Source of the DNA: Mortierella alpina
Taxonomy: Eukaryota > Mortierellomycota > Mortierellomycetes > Mortierellales > Mortierellaceae
Assembly (NCBI GenBank): GCA_029449245.1
Contig: JANATF010000007.1
Coordinates: 2,046,001 to 2,110,000 of the forward strand
DNA length: 64,000 nucleotides
Direction of reading: 5' to 3'
Part shown: one piece after another, positions 30,233 through 43,303 of the stretch
Position numbering within the stretch: the first letter of the stretch is position 1
Layout of the letters: each line of letters begins with the position of its first letter
The notes under the pieces: model-generated
Seen by the model: the letters and a program-made list of their open reading frames with translations, nothing else
The model's database searches: none
What the model was told of the DNA's origin: nothing
Made by a program: the position numbers and the translations under genes

Positions 30233-33200
30233 TCAATCGTCCTCGCCGTGGTCGTCGTCCGAGGGGTACCGCGACATGGCAGTGACATAGGACGCCTCGG
30301 TCTTGACCGTTGCGATCGACGCATTGCGGTTGAGGGCACTCTCCTCATACTCGCCACGATCGTACGGGTTGTGATCCAGCCAGCTGGCATCCAGATATTC
30401 CAGTCTGGAACTGGTGCCTGACTGAACGGACGACTGCCGACTCAATTCCCCAACGCCGCCGCTTGTTGCGGCGGTGGATGCTGTCGACACCAGATGCTGA
30501 CCAGGTTGCGGCGATCCCAGCCGGATCAAGGGTGAAGGGTGTGCTGGCTGCTGAAGAGGTCGACCCGACAGTGAGTTCTGCTTCGCTTTGGGTTTGCTCG
30601 CGAGCAAAGCCAAGGAGGCCCCCGCTCCAGATCCACTAGCCGATGATGATGACTGGTGGGGACCCGAGAGTGTTCGCGTGAGCAAAGTGCCGTCGGGTCG
30701 TCTCTTGTCCATCATCGTCGACGACGCAGACGAAGCCCTCTTGATGGTATCCTCAGGGGCAATAGCCGTTCCTGTTGGTTCTAAAATCGTCACCTTCGGT
30801 AGTCCATCTGCAGCTCTAAACCCCTCGACATCTAGCGGGTCCCACTTGAGTTGCCTTGGTGTTAGATCCGGCTCATCCAGATCCGAATCTTCCATCACAG
30901 GCTCTAGCATGTCATATCCCAACACCGACTGGGCATCTTCGAGCTGTTGTGGTTGTTGCTGTTGTTGTTGCTGATGCTGCGGTGAGCCTTGATCAAGAGC
31001 GCCGCTTCCATGTTCGTGCTGTTGTGGTGGGAAACGTGTCTGGGCTGGGGTTTGGTTCGGAGAGTGGGGTGTTTGCGCTCTTGGTTGCTGCAGAAGCGAC
31101 CTCCTGCCAATGATTGAATAACGTCCCGAGAACGTGGACGCAGTGTCTTCACTCAGGATCGAGTCCGCATCCTGCTCATGGTCGCTGTGTGTGAGCCGCA
31201 CGGACCGGTCTGAAAACATGCGTCCTAGAATCTCATGCATCCTACCAGCGCTGGCCGCAACATTCGTGTTGGGACTGGGCTGACTTTGGCTATGGCTCTC
31301 CGTCGGACTGTTGGCTCCACTGCTCGGTCCTCCACTGCCCATGCTACTCTCAGCCATGGAAGGAGTTCTGATCGACGAGCAGGAACCGGTCTGCGGTAGC
31401 TTTTGAGTTCGGATGGAGGGAGGTAGTAGCTGCTTAGATGCGGGTGACTGTGAACCTTCTAGTGCAGTTCCTGCTCCTCCCATCTCTGCACCGGCGGTCG
31501 TTGTAGGTGCCTTTCGTTGCTGGGGTGATTGCTGATCCTTCAATGCCTCTGCAGACAATTCGACGTATTGTCCAGACTCCTTGTGCCAATATTGAACCGC
31601 TTTCTCTGGCCCTCTGGAGACCTTCAAGATTCCGCCTCCTTGTAAAAGCAGAGGGGATTCAATCGTGAGAGCATCGGCAATGTTGTTGCTGCTATCAACA
31701 GAGTGCCGCGGTGGGTACAGCTGATTGACGCTACCGCTTCCAGTGCCAATCATTAAGGCTGAAGATGTTCGTCTCGAGTCTCGATCTGAGATAGATGCAG
31801 TTCCAGTGTACTCAGAGCGCGGGGAATCGACACCTCCTCCGCCGCCGCCGCCGCCAACGAGTAGCGACGCTCTATCACCGACTCCAACGCCAGCGCCAAC
31901 GCCAGCGCCAACGCCAGCGAGCGTGTGTCCTGATCCAGTTCCAGCGACTGGTCCTCTCGATCTGGCTTGCTGAAGTGTGCGAACTGACTCTGCCGTACCA
32001 GATCCATTTCTGTTTAATCTCATCGGGGTCGTCGCTGCGGTTGGACCCACTGCGCCAGAGATGGTCGACACCAAACTTCCTGTCCTTGAAATCATGGCCG
32101 AGGGGTTCGCAACAAACAGGTTTCGGTTCCTCTCGTAGCCACGGTCAGATTCTTGAAAAAATCGCGAGATACCCAATGTGTTGAGCTCACGGAGTCGATC
32201 TCCGCCCACTTGTGATCCAGTCTCGTCATTCACCGCCATCGATCCTGCTCTGGAGGCGGGCCGTTCCGAGGCCTCGTATGTTCTGCGCGGTGGACGCATG
32301 ACTTCAAACGCCTTTGGTTTCGATCCATCCGTTGAGGGTGAGCCAGCGGAACGCTTGCCGAACCGTCCGAACGCATTTCCGATCGATGTTTTCATACTGC
32401 TCCAAAGACTTTGAGAGGGCTCAGTACTGTCGGCCAACATGGCTTGGGAAGCTGATTCTTTCTCATCCTTCCTTGGGTTGTAAAGATAAGGTCCATCCCG
32501 AGTGATGTCAGACATCCTTCTGGTTCGTGGGTCTGACGATGGTAGCTGATGTGACATTCTTTGTAAATTAGCGTAAGATTCCCGCTGCGGCAAAGAGCTC
32601 CGGACCGTATTGGCCATCGACAATCGCGGATTGATCTTGTTGGACGCCTCCGCATCGCTTGAAGGGTCCAGCAACATCGAAGAAGACGGAGTGACAAGCC
32701 CATTGGCCCCGGCTGCGGGAACAGCACCGGCAGATAACGTGGTCAAGGCATCGAGACGTCTTTCCAGTAGTGATTCCTCAGTTGGACTGACGCCGGTATC
32801 GGACTCTGCCAAGCGAGATCGCCGATGGTCCGTTAGCCGCGACTGACGATACCGCTCTGCTGGAGAACCGAATCGGCTCACATCATCGTCCGAGCCCTCC
32901 AAGGGCTGCTGCTGCATCATGTGCGCTGATCCGTGCATGGTATGGCGCATCGATGCACCTCTGGCGCTATGGCTGCTGCTGCCCAATGATGAATACGACT
33001 GCACTGTGAATCTCCTGGCCTTGACAAGGCTGAATCGACTGTCATCATCATCATCTCCACCGTATTGGGCTTGTCTGATGTGAGACCCTCCTCCACTGGA
33101 GAGAGGTCGTCCACTCATGCCCCAGCCTTGTTCCGAGCCATCGATAGGATCTTCAAAGTTGTAGGTCTTTGTGGGCCCTTTCCAAGAATCCGAGTGTCTC

Positions 33201-36191
33201 GTCTTCCAGAAAATGCACACTTGAATCAAGTTCCATAGACTGAGGGCAAAGGTCACAATGAAGACTGCAAGATGAAGAGCCATTTGGATATAAGCGAACA
33301 ACTGTCGCAGCTCTGGCGAGGCTTCCAAGGAGTGAATGTACGCAATCGAGCAGCCCGTGATCGCGATGCGGAGGATGCTCAGGAACAGATGGAACTTGTT
33401 GTCGCCAGACTGCGAGAACGGCCATTTGATGGCGATCACTAGCATGTAGCCAAACTCGACCACGAGAAGAACAGCTACCTGAGCCACCCCGAAGGATGAA
33501 AGCATCGTCACTGCGAGGCCCCAGAGAAACCGTGCCAGCAGTGTCACCAAGAAGAACAAGGTTCCTTCCAGAGAAAGTGTGTTGTAAAGTGTTCCGTACT
33601 TGAGTAGTGTCCCGAGGTCGTCAAACAGAAGGAGATCGGAGGATGCACGCAAGACGCGCCAGGTGAAGAAAACAGTGGCGCCGACAGAGAAGATCAGGAG
33701 AGACGCCGCAGCGCCAGTTGTAAGGCCCACACCGCCAGAGATTGTGAGTTGGTACATTGCTGAAAGGGCCAGTGGGGTATAGAGGAGTGACCATAGACGG
33801 ATCAAATTCCCTACATTTGTGACCAATTCACAAGGTAAACGGGGAGGGGGCATGTTAGCATTGGCCAAATGTAGGCAGTTTTACAAGGGTGACCTGCGAC
33901 ATAGAGCAGCTGCACAAACCTGCAACAAAGTTGAGCGCGTGCTGAAGCGTCTTTCCCTTCTGATGATTCTCTTTAGCCTTGACCCACGCCATAACCAGCA
34001 GCATCGCTGACAGCACCAGGGTTCCAACCGCAGCCAGGGCAGCATTGATCAGCGTGCCCAAGAATAGAGTCGATGGGAAAGCACCGATGGCGGCGGCGTA
34101 GGACTCCATGCCGAACCGAGAGACGTTGTGATGCTCTGTGCCAACACTCGTGTTCGTAAACGGGTCTGTGATGGTGGGGATAACCAAGGCTGGGGCCGTT
34201 AATGAGGCAGTGGGATTGAGAGGCGGCGTACGTGAGGGTGCTGGAGTAGGCTTCACTTCCATGGATCGTGATCGCGATGAGGAGGACGATGATGAGGACG
34301 AAGTCGATTTGGTCGACGATGATGAAGTGGTGCTAGTGAAGGCTGGTTCAGAAACTGAAGGCGACGGTGAAGGCGACGGAGACGGCAGCGAGGAGGAGGG
34401 CGTGAATGACTCTGAAATTGGCTCTTGCCGTCTCTTCAACTGTTCTGCGGAGACGGGTGTAGGTGTGAGCTTTGTGGATGTCAATAGTGCTGCTGCTGCC
34501 TGTGGGTTTCCTATGGCTGGTAGATGCGCCTGCTTCACGAGCTCCCGCATGTCATTGGCAAGAGATCGCTTTCGGACGCCAGTGGATGAGGGTGTGCTGT
34601 GGTTGCCTGGGACGTATATCTTCGCGCTCATCTGGTTGACGGACCCTGAGCCCTGAAACGTTAGCACATCGGTCGCATTTGCTGGACCTTTCCCGATAAG
34701 CGTATTCTTAAACTGCAGAAATGACCAGTGGAAAAGCGCCGTGAAGGTCGAGTAAAAGGATGGATAGTTGAGAGAGAGCTGTCCTGTCATGACCATGAAC
34801 TGAGTGTAAAAGATAATGTCGAATAGTCCTGGCGTGTGAACAGAGACGGCCTCTGTGGGTAAGCCGTATGAGGCTACTGCACCCAGAAAGCCGCTTCCAA
34901 TGGATGCTCTCATGATGGTCGCTACCAGACTGATTGCGCCCGAGAAGAAGGCGAGGGCCAAGGGGAGGAGGCTGATGGTGGTGTTGACCTCCGTCATTGT
35001 CTGCTCCAGTAAAACCGCGACACAGACGATCGATTGGTTATTGCTCCCGATGATCTGCATGGCTACCATTAGTTCCGCGAACGGAGCTGCCTGCGATACG
35101 TTATTGAAGCTCTAAAGAATTGGTGGGCGGGAAGTGTCTGTGGTGAGTCGTTTGCAGCGAATGCGTTGCTCTGTATATGTTTCAGTCCTATTTCACCTAC
35201 CGTTTGAATAGTGCCAAAGCCGGGCGCAGTCGGACATCCCCCTACAATCATACCGCCGTCGTGCATGCACGCAGGACCTTCGCTGCGGTACAGCTGTGTG
35301 CCCATGATGGTGGTCTGGATCGATGTTCTCCCTATGAACGACGACAAAAGGGTCGAAGGTTAGCTACTTTCTTTTAAACTTTGCATTGCTTCCGGCGTCG
35401 ATGAGAGTCAGGAGCAGGCAGTATATGAGTAGAAGCGAGATCATGGGTCACGTATGGGAGACTGCAACAATAAACAAAAATGCCGGCGCAGCGACGCGAA
35501 GAGAAGGGCAGAAGAGTCCTAAAAATAAAAACAAGCACACCAAGGAGTGTGGACCAACACCAAAAGAACCGACGGGGAGAGCAGAGAGAGGTGTATGGAA
35601 GATATGGACGCGTGGAGGTTTGGACAAGTTTTCAAATCGCGTGTGGATTTCGATTCGATAGTGCCCGGCGTGTGAATATCAGAGCATGCACGAGGAGCAG
35701 AGTCGATGGCGGGTGGCATAGAGGGGATGCTGACGCCCTTGAAAGGCCGATAAGGGCCCTTTTCCTCAATCTCGGACTACTGTTGTTGAACCGACCATGG
35801 CCCTCATGTCCTATTTCTGCAGACAAGCTCCAGGTACAAGACACACAACAAAGAAAGTTCTAAAAATACCCTCTCACTTGGCGAGCAACGTCCGTTTGAT
35901 GAGGCAAGTCCACGACGGTCAAGGGTGCGGGGGGTACATACATTGGCTGGTGGCAGCCGCGGAGTAGCCCTGTGCCCAGTACGTATCCGTAAAGTTGCCT
36001 TGGAGCAAGAGGCCGATAGAGTTGTTGCTGCGGTCATAGTGAGCCACGACCTTTTGCAGCGAGAAGATGGGATTGGGGCCGGCGCAATCGACATAGGGCC
36101 AGGCGTCGATGCCCTGCAGCAGAATCGAGCCCAGAGCGACCAGGAGAGCCACGAAGGTGCATGAGCGTGGCCGCCATAGTGATCGGGGCAT
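30233..36191 (-). CDS. TRP/Flc-like membrane protein with ML-like domain and long tail
   Basis: Four exons, 35942-36191, 35201-35331, 33920-35111 and 30233-33810, joined in phase; 1716 residues. A signal peptide is followed by an ML-like lumenal domain (YVDCAGPNPIFSLQKVVAHY, then ACMHDGG and GGCPTAPG). The first membrane segment is at about 172-193, then a Ser-rich loop of about 270 residues, and the remaining segments cluster at about 470-740, including NLIRLWSLLYTPLALSAMYQ. This is the layout of the fungal TRP-like family (Flc FAD carriers, Pkd2), which act in ER/plasma-membrane calcium and wall homeostasis. The cytosolic tail of nearly 1000 residues is Ser/Gln-rich and far longer than in Flc proteins. 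The first intron is 610 bp, but its acceptor has a GCTAACC branch site. Confidence 0.83.
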
Positions 36192-36600
36192 GTGGAGCGG
36201 AATGGAAGGACGGGGCGTGCAGGGTGGCGCGTGGAGTGGAACGGTGTTTCGACGCACACACACACACACACACACAGCAATGGCGCTGGTGAATCTGCTG
36301 ATTGGACAAGTGGGAGTGACAATGAGACAGAAGGGAATGGCAGCAGCAGAGAATGATAATAAAAAAAAAAACAGGGGCGAGGATGGATCAGGCAGCCATG
36401 GATGCAAAGGTCAGAAGGCAGCAGGTAATAATAATACAACGGGTGGGGAAGAAAAGAAAAGACGAAAAGGGGGCACAACTCTTCGCAGGGCAGGGCCAAT
36501 CATGAAAAAGAGAAGAAAAACAGCCGGTCCTGTTGTGTTTGGGAACGTGCGCAGACAGCACGGAACCTGTGAGGACACTCGAGCTCGCAGGCTGAGAGAC

Positions 36601-36658
36601 TGAGAGACAGCGCAGAGAGACAGCGCAGAGAGACAAAGCAGAGAGACAAAGCAGAGCG
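36601..36658. repeat. Short tandem array AGAGAGACAGCGC / AGAGAGACAAAGC
   Basis: About four units of 13-15 bp with two variants. It is non-coding and lies in the divergent promoter region. Confidence 0.6.
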
Positions 36659-36857
36659 CGGGGGCATCCCCACAGGAGCAGGAGCCCAGCGGGCCCTTGG
36701 CTATTGCTGCAGACACGGCGTGGCCACACCAGATGCATGTCTCCCGCCAGGCAGCCGTGCTCGAGAAGAGCGAGAGTGAGAGAGTGGAGCGAGAGAGAGG
36801 GAGAGCGGGAGATGAGCGCGTCCAATAGAGGCTATTTTTGCCGTTGTTGTTGTCGTT

Positions 36858-36873
36858 GTGCTGTTAACAGCAC
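36858..36873. promoter_or_regulatory. 16-bp perfect palindrome GTGCTGTTAACAGCAC
   Basis: A perfect inverted repeat without spacer, followed by several AGCAC half sites (AGCACGGCAGCACGACAGCAC). This looks like a cluster of half sites for one dimeric factor; the factor is unknown. Confidence 0.45.
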
Positions 36874-37425
36874 GGCAGCACGACAGCACAAACAGCACAA
36901 CAGCAAAATAGACTACTCTGCCGTACACGCCCAACGATAAGGCGCCCATTTCCTTTTCCCCACTTCCCTCGTTTTATTCCCTTTTGTCCTCCCCCGCCTC
37001 TCTCTCTCTCTCTCTCTCTTTTCCTTCCTTCCACTTGTCTTCTTTTCTTTGTCCCTCTTTGTCCCTCTCGTCCCTCCTGCCCATCGTCCTTGACTGACTG
37101 ATTGATTGTCCTTGCCTGATTGTCTCTTCCCTGCTGTCCACTGTCTGCGTCTTCATGGGAGCCCTTTAGACATACTCACACACACACACATACACATATA
37201 CAGACTCAACACTCACTCCACACACTCCACACACAGCATCATCGCTGTCCCTGTCCATCCATCCCATCTGCACCCACTCCCCTTCCCTGTCACCCTCGTC
37301 TGTGACCTTTTGCTGCCTGGCCATCCCTCGTATACCTTAACATACAGTGTACCCCGCCCAACCACCATCTGACGCCCATCTACCAGCAACACGCCCCCCA
37401 CTCACACTACACACCGCTGCCCGTC

Positions 37426-40386
37426 ATGCCCGACCCACACCACCCTGCTGCCGCCCCACCATCCCCTCCTCTGCCCCCTCTGCCCGCTTCTGCATCCTTC
37501 TCCCCAACTGCCTCCCCTTCATTGCCGCCATCCTCCTCTCCTCCTCCTCCTCCACCATCATCCGCAAAGTTTAAACCGCAGGCAATCAACATCTCCAACA
37601 GCTCGAGGCTCGAGCCTGGCCTGCCCTCGCCAAGGCGAGGCTCCATTGCTGCCCACCTGATGAGCTTTGCATCCCGCTCCACCACATCGCTTCACATCCT
37701 CTCCAGCTCTGCCCCAGCCCACAGCGCCAGCCCTATGGCGGGCTCGTCCGTGTCACAGGACTACGAGATGCGGTCGCAGGTGCTGCCTCTGCGCTCGACT
37801 GGGTTCTCGAACCCGTTCAAGAAGCTGCAAAACACCTTCCACCCAAATTCATCCAAGAAGAGCCTCGACTTTGGCGGGCCACGCACCGAGAAGGTGGCCT
37901 CGTCCTCGTCCTCGGTCAACTCGATGGTCTCCTGGCGATCAAGGGGGGCTGAGATGCTGTCCAAAAAGAACTGGGGTCGGACCCGCAAGAGTAAGTTTTT
38001 TCCCCTTCCTGGTATGCCATCTTAATTAATCAGGCACAAATCAAATTCAACTCTCCAAGACACTCGGCAGTGGTCCTTCTCTAGCGCCCTTTTTCTTTGC
38101 CATTGGTGCCTTTTTTCATGGTTTAATACGTTGTTTACGACCCGCTCGCTCGCGCTCTCTCTCTCTTTATCCATCTCTCTTGACTGGCCCGGTTGACAGA
38201 GCTGAGGAGAGTGAGGAAAGATAGGATGATGGAGATATAGCACACGTGTTGAAAGGAAGGGGAGGCTGTCCGCTAATTGCGTTAATGCAATGCACGTTGG
38301 GTGTGGTTGATCTCCACACCTCTTTAATGCTTTGTTACCAATTTGTCTACCCACCCCCTTTTTCCTCGTTTCCTCTTGCTCACCTATTGTTTGCCCTCTC
38401 TCTCTCTCATCGCTAGACTCGGAGCCAACCTATGGTGCCAACAAGGGTCTCCCTGCATGTCCCATCTTTGGCGCAAGTCTCGAGGATGCTGTGCGCATGT
38501 CCCATATCTCTGGCACGCCCATGATTCCCGCAGTGCTTCTGCGCTGTGCAGAGTATCTCGAGGTCAAAGGCATCGACGAGGTTGGACTCTATCGGTAAGT
38601 CTGTGACACTTTGTCATTGTGTCCCACATTCCTTCCAAATGTCACCACCCCTCCCCACAGCCCATATACGGAGTCAACAGTATCAAACAGCTATGACAAA
38701 GGAACAAAAAAACGCCAGTGCTGAGCAAAGCCTTTTGCTTGAGTGTTATGTTTATCGCTCTCATATCATACGTCTTCTGTTTGTTCGCTCACTTTTTGTG
38801 CTAATTTAAAAGTAATTATACAGCGGATATGGTCGCACAAAGCAACAGACGATGCTAACGACAATTTCTGGTCCTCTTGTTCTTCCTTAGTGTGCCCGGA
38901 AGCCACGCCAGTGTGCAGAAGCTGAAAAAGATGTTTGATACGGGCAAGGATCACAATTTGCTGGCTATGGAGGGCATCGACCCCAATGACATCGCCACGC
39001 TGCTAAAGTTGTATCTGCGTGAATGTAAGTCTCTCCCATGTCTCTTGCAAGCACCTGTCCATGTTCGGGTCGTTCTTGAACCATTTCGCTAACGGTTAAT
39101 GCCGCGTGGCGTCTCCTTCGAAACCTGTAGTGCCGACGCCTCTCCTCCCAGCCATCTTTTTGGAGCAATTCCAGTCGCTCATCTCGACAGACCGCCAGAT
39201 TTGCCATACCCTCCGTGGAATTCTTATCCGACTACCCCGACCCAACTACGTCGTGCTCTCGTATCTCTGCCACCACCTCTCAAGGATTGCAGCCCATTCA
39301 GAAAAAACAAAAATGAACGTGTCGAACCTGGGCGTCGTTTTTGCGCCGACGCTCTCCATCGGAAGTGTTCTCTTCCGCGCGCTCCTCGGAGGCTACTACG
39401 ACCCCTCTGACACGGCCGAAAGCCGAGACAAGGGGCTGCAGATAGTTTGGGGCGGACACTTGCAGGAATTTGAGTACGAGGGTCAGCAATACGCCGATGG
39501 ATCTTCACCCACGATGCTGACACCTGCTCAGGAGATTGTCAATGCGGTGTCACTCTCTGCACCCCCATTGATCACAGCAGGATTGAGCCACTCGCATAGT
39601 ATGCCAGATGGTCTTCGTGCTTCAACCTCACCTCTGGCTCAAGTCTCTTCGTCCCCGTTCCTTGCACCTGACTCACCCGACATCGCGCAGGCAGCGATCG
39701 AGGAAGAGTCCCAACTCATGGCCGCAATGCTTCTGCGGGAGGATTTGGCGGCAAAGAGTAAACGACAGGATGATGATGAGACAGCGTCCAATGCCTCTTC
39801 GAGCTCCATTCCATGCACGGACACGACGGCTCTATCGACTGTCTCCTCGCCAGGAATGAATGCCAAGGACCTTGCCTTTGAGGCCTCGTTCACCTCGCCC
39901 TCCATGATCTTTACCTCACCCACGCCAGCGCCAGCACCCTCCCCACCCTCGTCGCAACCAGCGTGCATTACATCCTCCGTCACCTCAGCCACAGCCACAG
40001 CAGAACTAGACATCTTTTCTTCTTCTTCGACATCGGCTATACCCATTCTCCTTCAGGAACCATCTTCACCACCCTCCTCAATAGTTTCGTCACTACAGCC
40101 ACCGACGTGCCTACCACAGCCCGCGGTGCCCGATAACAGCAGCAGCCCGGTAGCACTCTCCGCCACCCAGCCTGCACCACCCACCATCCATGTCAGCCTT
40201 GATGCAGGATCGGTGCTCTCGCACTCACAGGAGGAGTCTGACTCAGCATCGGTCATCTCGCAGCCCGAGTCCGAGTCTCTTGAAGAGAGCAGCCAGGAGA
40301 GCCACCATGCCGTCGATTTCCTTCTCAAGAGTCCCACAGGAGCCCCTCAGCTCCCACCTTTGGAGGGTCTTATGATTGCGTTGTAA
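37426..40386 (+). CDS. RhoGAP-domain protein
   Basis: Four exons, 37426-37990, 38417-38594, 38891-39024 and 39131-40386, in phase; 710 residues. The RhoGAP domain covers about 203-380. The catalytic arginine finger is R248 in GIDEVGLYRVPGS, and its codon is split by intron 2 (CG/T). Other family marks are the segment LPTPLLPAIFLEQF and the conserved Asn in MNVSNLGVVFAPTL. The N-terminal 190 residues are Pro/Ser-rich with no membrane or lipid-binding domain that I can see; the C-terminal 280 are Ser-rich and disordered. By family knowledge it accelerates GTP hydrolysis by a Rho-type GTPase and so affects polarity or the actin cytoskeleton. Which GTPase it acts on cannot be read from sequence. 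Introns 1 and 2 are 426 and 296 bp. Confidence 0.88.
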
Positions 40387-41013
40387 AATTACCAAGTTAC
40401 CCCCCTCATTTGAATGAAAGCCCATACAAAATACAAAGAAAGAGAATCGCTCCGCACGTTTTTTACATTCTTGTATGTACCACAATCATATATATATGCA
40501 TGCCCGCGCTTTTTGAGCGTATTCGAAGGCTGAGTTGCAAATACCAGGAAACGTACGGGTTGTTCGCTCACCAATGATGAGCAAGTGTTGTCCACTTGGT
40601 TGTTTGCAATTGAGCCTCCGTCCGCATACACGATACTCCTACAAAAAAGCTCTTTTTTTTGGCTCACGAGGCAAGGTTCTTCTACAAACTCGGGACACTT
40701 TTTTTTTTTTTTTTTTTTTTTTTTTGATCTTTGGAAACCCTCCTGTGGCTATGCCTGACAAGAGACATATGTCCATTTCTCGAGGAAAATGCACGAGTCA
40801 TGAATCTTTGTCCTGCCAGACGTTTCTGAGGATAGAGCTCATTTCCGCCCGCAAAAAAAAAGTAGTGGAACCCTAAAAAATGGCGGCACAGCAGTACACT
40901 TCTTTCAACATTGGAATTCCAATACTTGAATGATAAAGAAAAACATGTTTATTGGATTGCTCATGGGCGGCCACCAAGTCAAGAGTGGGATAATAACAAG
41001 TAAAAAAAGGCTT
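40387..41013. other. Convergent spacer between RhoGAP and Asp-tRNA synthetase
   Basis: No gene seen. It contains the 3' UTRs of two convergent genes, a T27 run at 40699-40725 and a short TA repeat near 40488. Small ORFs across it show no domain. Confidence 0.6.
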
Positions 41014-43303
41014 TTAGGGGGTGAGGCGCTTGGGGTCGCGGGGGAAGAGGGAGACGCGGCGAATGTTGCCGAGGTTGAGGTAGAAAAAGATGACACGCTC
41101 CAATCCAATGCCTCCGCCTCCGTGTGGTGGGGCACCCATGCGGAAGGCATCGACGTAGTTCTTGACGGATTCTGGGTCCACGCCGTGGGCCTTGCAACGC
41201 TCAATCAAATAGTCAGGGTCGTGGATACGCTGGGCTCCAGACAGGATCTCCTCTCCGCGCATGAAAAAGTCGTACGAGTTCGAGTACTTGGGGTTGGTGG
41301 GATCGGGCATGGTGTAGAAGGGACGGACCTCCAGAGGGAACTTGTCCAGCATGAAAAAGTCGGTATGGTACTTTTCCTTGACCAAATGACCCAACTTCTT
41401 CTCAATCTCCGTCGACAGATCATCATAGTCTCCCATCTCAACGCCATTCTCGCGCAGGAGGGCAACAGCGTCCTTGTACTCCAGACGAAGAGTCTTGGGC
41501 AAGAACTGGAACTTCTCGAAGGGGTACTGACGATGGACAATCTCGAGATCAGCAGCAAACTCGGTCTCCAGTCCAGTAAAGATGTGGACAAAGAGCTCAT
41601 CAAAGACATCGAGAATCTCATGGTAGTGCTCCTCAAAGGCCATCTCCATATCCAGTCCGATGAACTCGGTCATGTGGCGATGGGTGAAGGAGTTTTCGGC
41701 ACGGAAAACACTGCCAATCTCAAAGACGCGCTCAAAGTCGCCGCAAACAACCATCTGCTTGTAGAACTGAGGCGACTGTGCCAAGAATGCTTCAGCTATC
41801 GGAAATAAAAGAATATACCAGGATCAGCGGACAATTTCAACACACAGAGTCCAAACAGCAGCACCTCTCTCGTAAACGCCAAGTCGAGGTTGAACTTACT
41901 GTCAAAGTACTTGACCTTGAAGACGTTGGCACCGCCCTCAGTGGCAGCTCCCAGAATCTTGGGAGTGTGAATCTCCATGAAGCCCTTCTTCTCAAGGAAC
42001 TCACGGAAGAGCTTGCAGACACCAGCCTGGATACGGAAAATTGCCTGGTTGGTGATGGTCTAAATTTCAGAATGGCATGTTTGCTGTCATAGTTAGTGGC
42101 ATGTAAAAATGAGCAAACGCCCACCCCACCCACGAAAATTGAGAAACGGTGCCATGACTACTTACACGCAGATCAAAGACACGGTTTTCAAGGCGGGTGT
42201 GCAAGTTGACCTTGCTGAACTGGGCTCCTTCGATCTCAAAGTCGGACTCGGGGCGAGAGGCATCCTCGAGGTTGAAGGGGAGACGACCCTGAGCTTCGCT
42301 GGTGACAAACAATTGCTGGATCATGATCTCGGCATCCTGAACAGTGCAGCTCTTCACAGGTTCCAATGGCTTGGCGATGGTACCCTGAATCAACACAATG
42401 GACTCGGACGAGATGGACTGAGCAAACTTGATCATCTGCTTGCTGATGGACGTCTCATTGTATACAGCCAAACCCTGAATAGTACTGCTGTTCTGGCGCA
42501 ACTGGAAGAAGCACATCTTGTTTCCTATAGTAGAGAGAGCATGAGTCAGTCTGTGTGTCGCTGCGGCAGTCTAGATCAAATACAACATTTCCCCTATTTC
42601 TGCAGCATTGATGCCCTACCAGTAGGACGGGAGGTCTGGACACGAGCACGGATCCAAACGGTCTCTCCAGCACGGCTGGCGTTAATGTCAACAAGGCGCT
42701 CGCGCTTGATGCCTAACAATGAGGCAAATAGTGATTGTGATGTGTGAATTAACGGCTGTCCTTGATAACTTCAAACTGACGCACGGGTATGTGGGTATCC
42801 TTACAAGGGCGATCCTCAGAGCGGTTCATAGGCTTCTTGCCATAAAAGTCCTTGGAGTAGTCCTAAGTTGCGGAAGAAACGAGGCCCATGGTGTCAGAGA
42901 GGACTGATGTATCCGTCGTGGTCGGTTTGTCAACGAGACCGCGAACATGAGCGGCGAGGGACATACCACGACGGACGAGGCCTTGGCAGCAGCCTGAGCG
43001 GCGCGAGCAGCAGCAGCCTCCTCGGCCTTCTCCTTCTTCAGTCTCTCCTTCTCAAGTTTCTTGAGCGCGTTCTTGGAGAGGGGCTGGCCATGTTCACTAC
43101 AATGTTGGTTGAGCGTGGGATAACGAGAGAAGAAAAGTTGAATCAGGTCAGACGATTGATCCGAAAGCTCTGTTTGCTGTGCAGCAGCGGCCGTTGTGTC
43201 GTGTGTGCTAGCAGTGGGCAGGTGGGCAGTGTGCGCGTACGTACTCGAGGACGACGTCCTGAACCTGCTTGGTGACTTCGTTGATCTGTGCGTTGTCGGC
43301 CAT
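41014..43303 (-). CDS. DPS1: Cytosolic aspartyl-tRNA synthetase
   Basis: Seven exons, 43245-43303, 42967-43096, 42805-42862, 42620-42712, 42166-42524, 41900-42059 and 41014-41795, all in phase; 546 residues, close to the 557 of yeast Dps1. A Lys/Glu/Ala-rich N-terminal helix is followed by the anticodon-binding OB fold (about 110-230), then the class II catalytic core. Motif 2 reads [15 protein letters not shown] and motif 3 ends [20 protein letters not shown]. It charges tRNA-Asp in the cytosol; there is no mitochondrial targeting peptide. The start [10 protein letters not shown] has a good context and the exon ends in a GTACGT donor. It shares a 284-bp promoter region with the divergent UBAC2-like gene. 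Confidence 0.94.

Larger units (their letters stand above)
36192..37425. other. 1.2-kb divergent promoter between TRP-like and RhoGAP genes
   Basis: No supported gene. It includes an (AC)n run at 36257-36276, a short tandem array AGAGAGACAGCGC/AGAGAGACAAAGC at about 36601-36658, a 16-bp palindrome (36858-36873) and CT/CA-rich leader DNA from 36960 to the RhoGAP start. Both neighbouring promoters must lie here. Confidence 0.55.
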
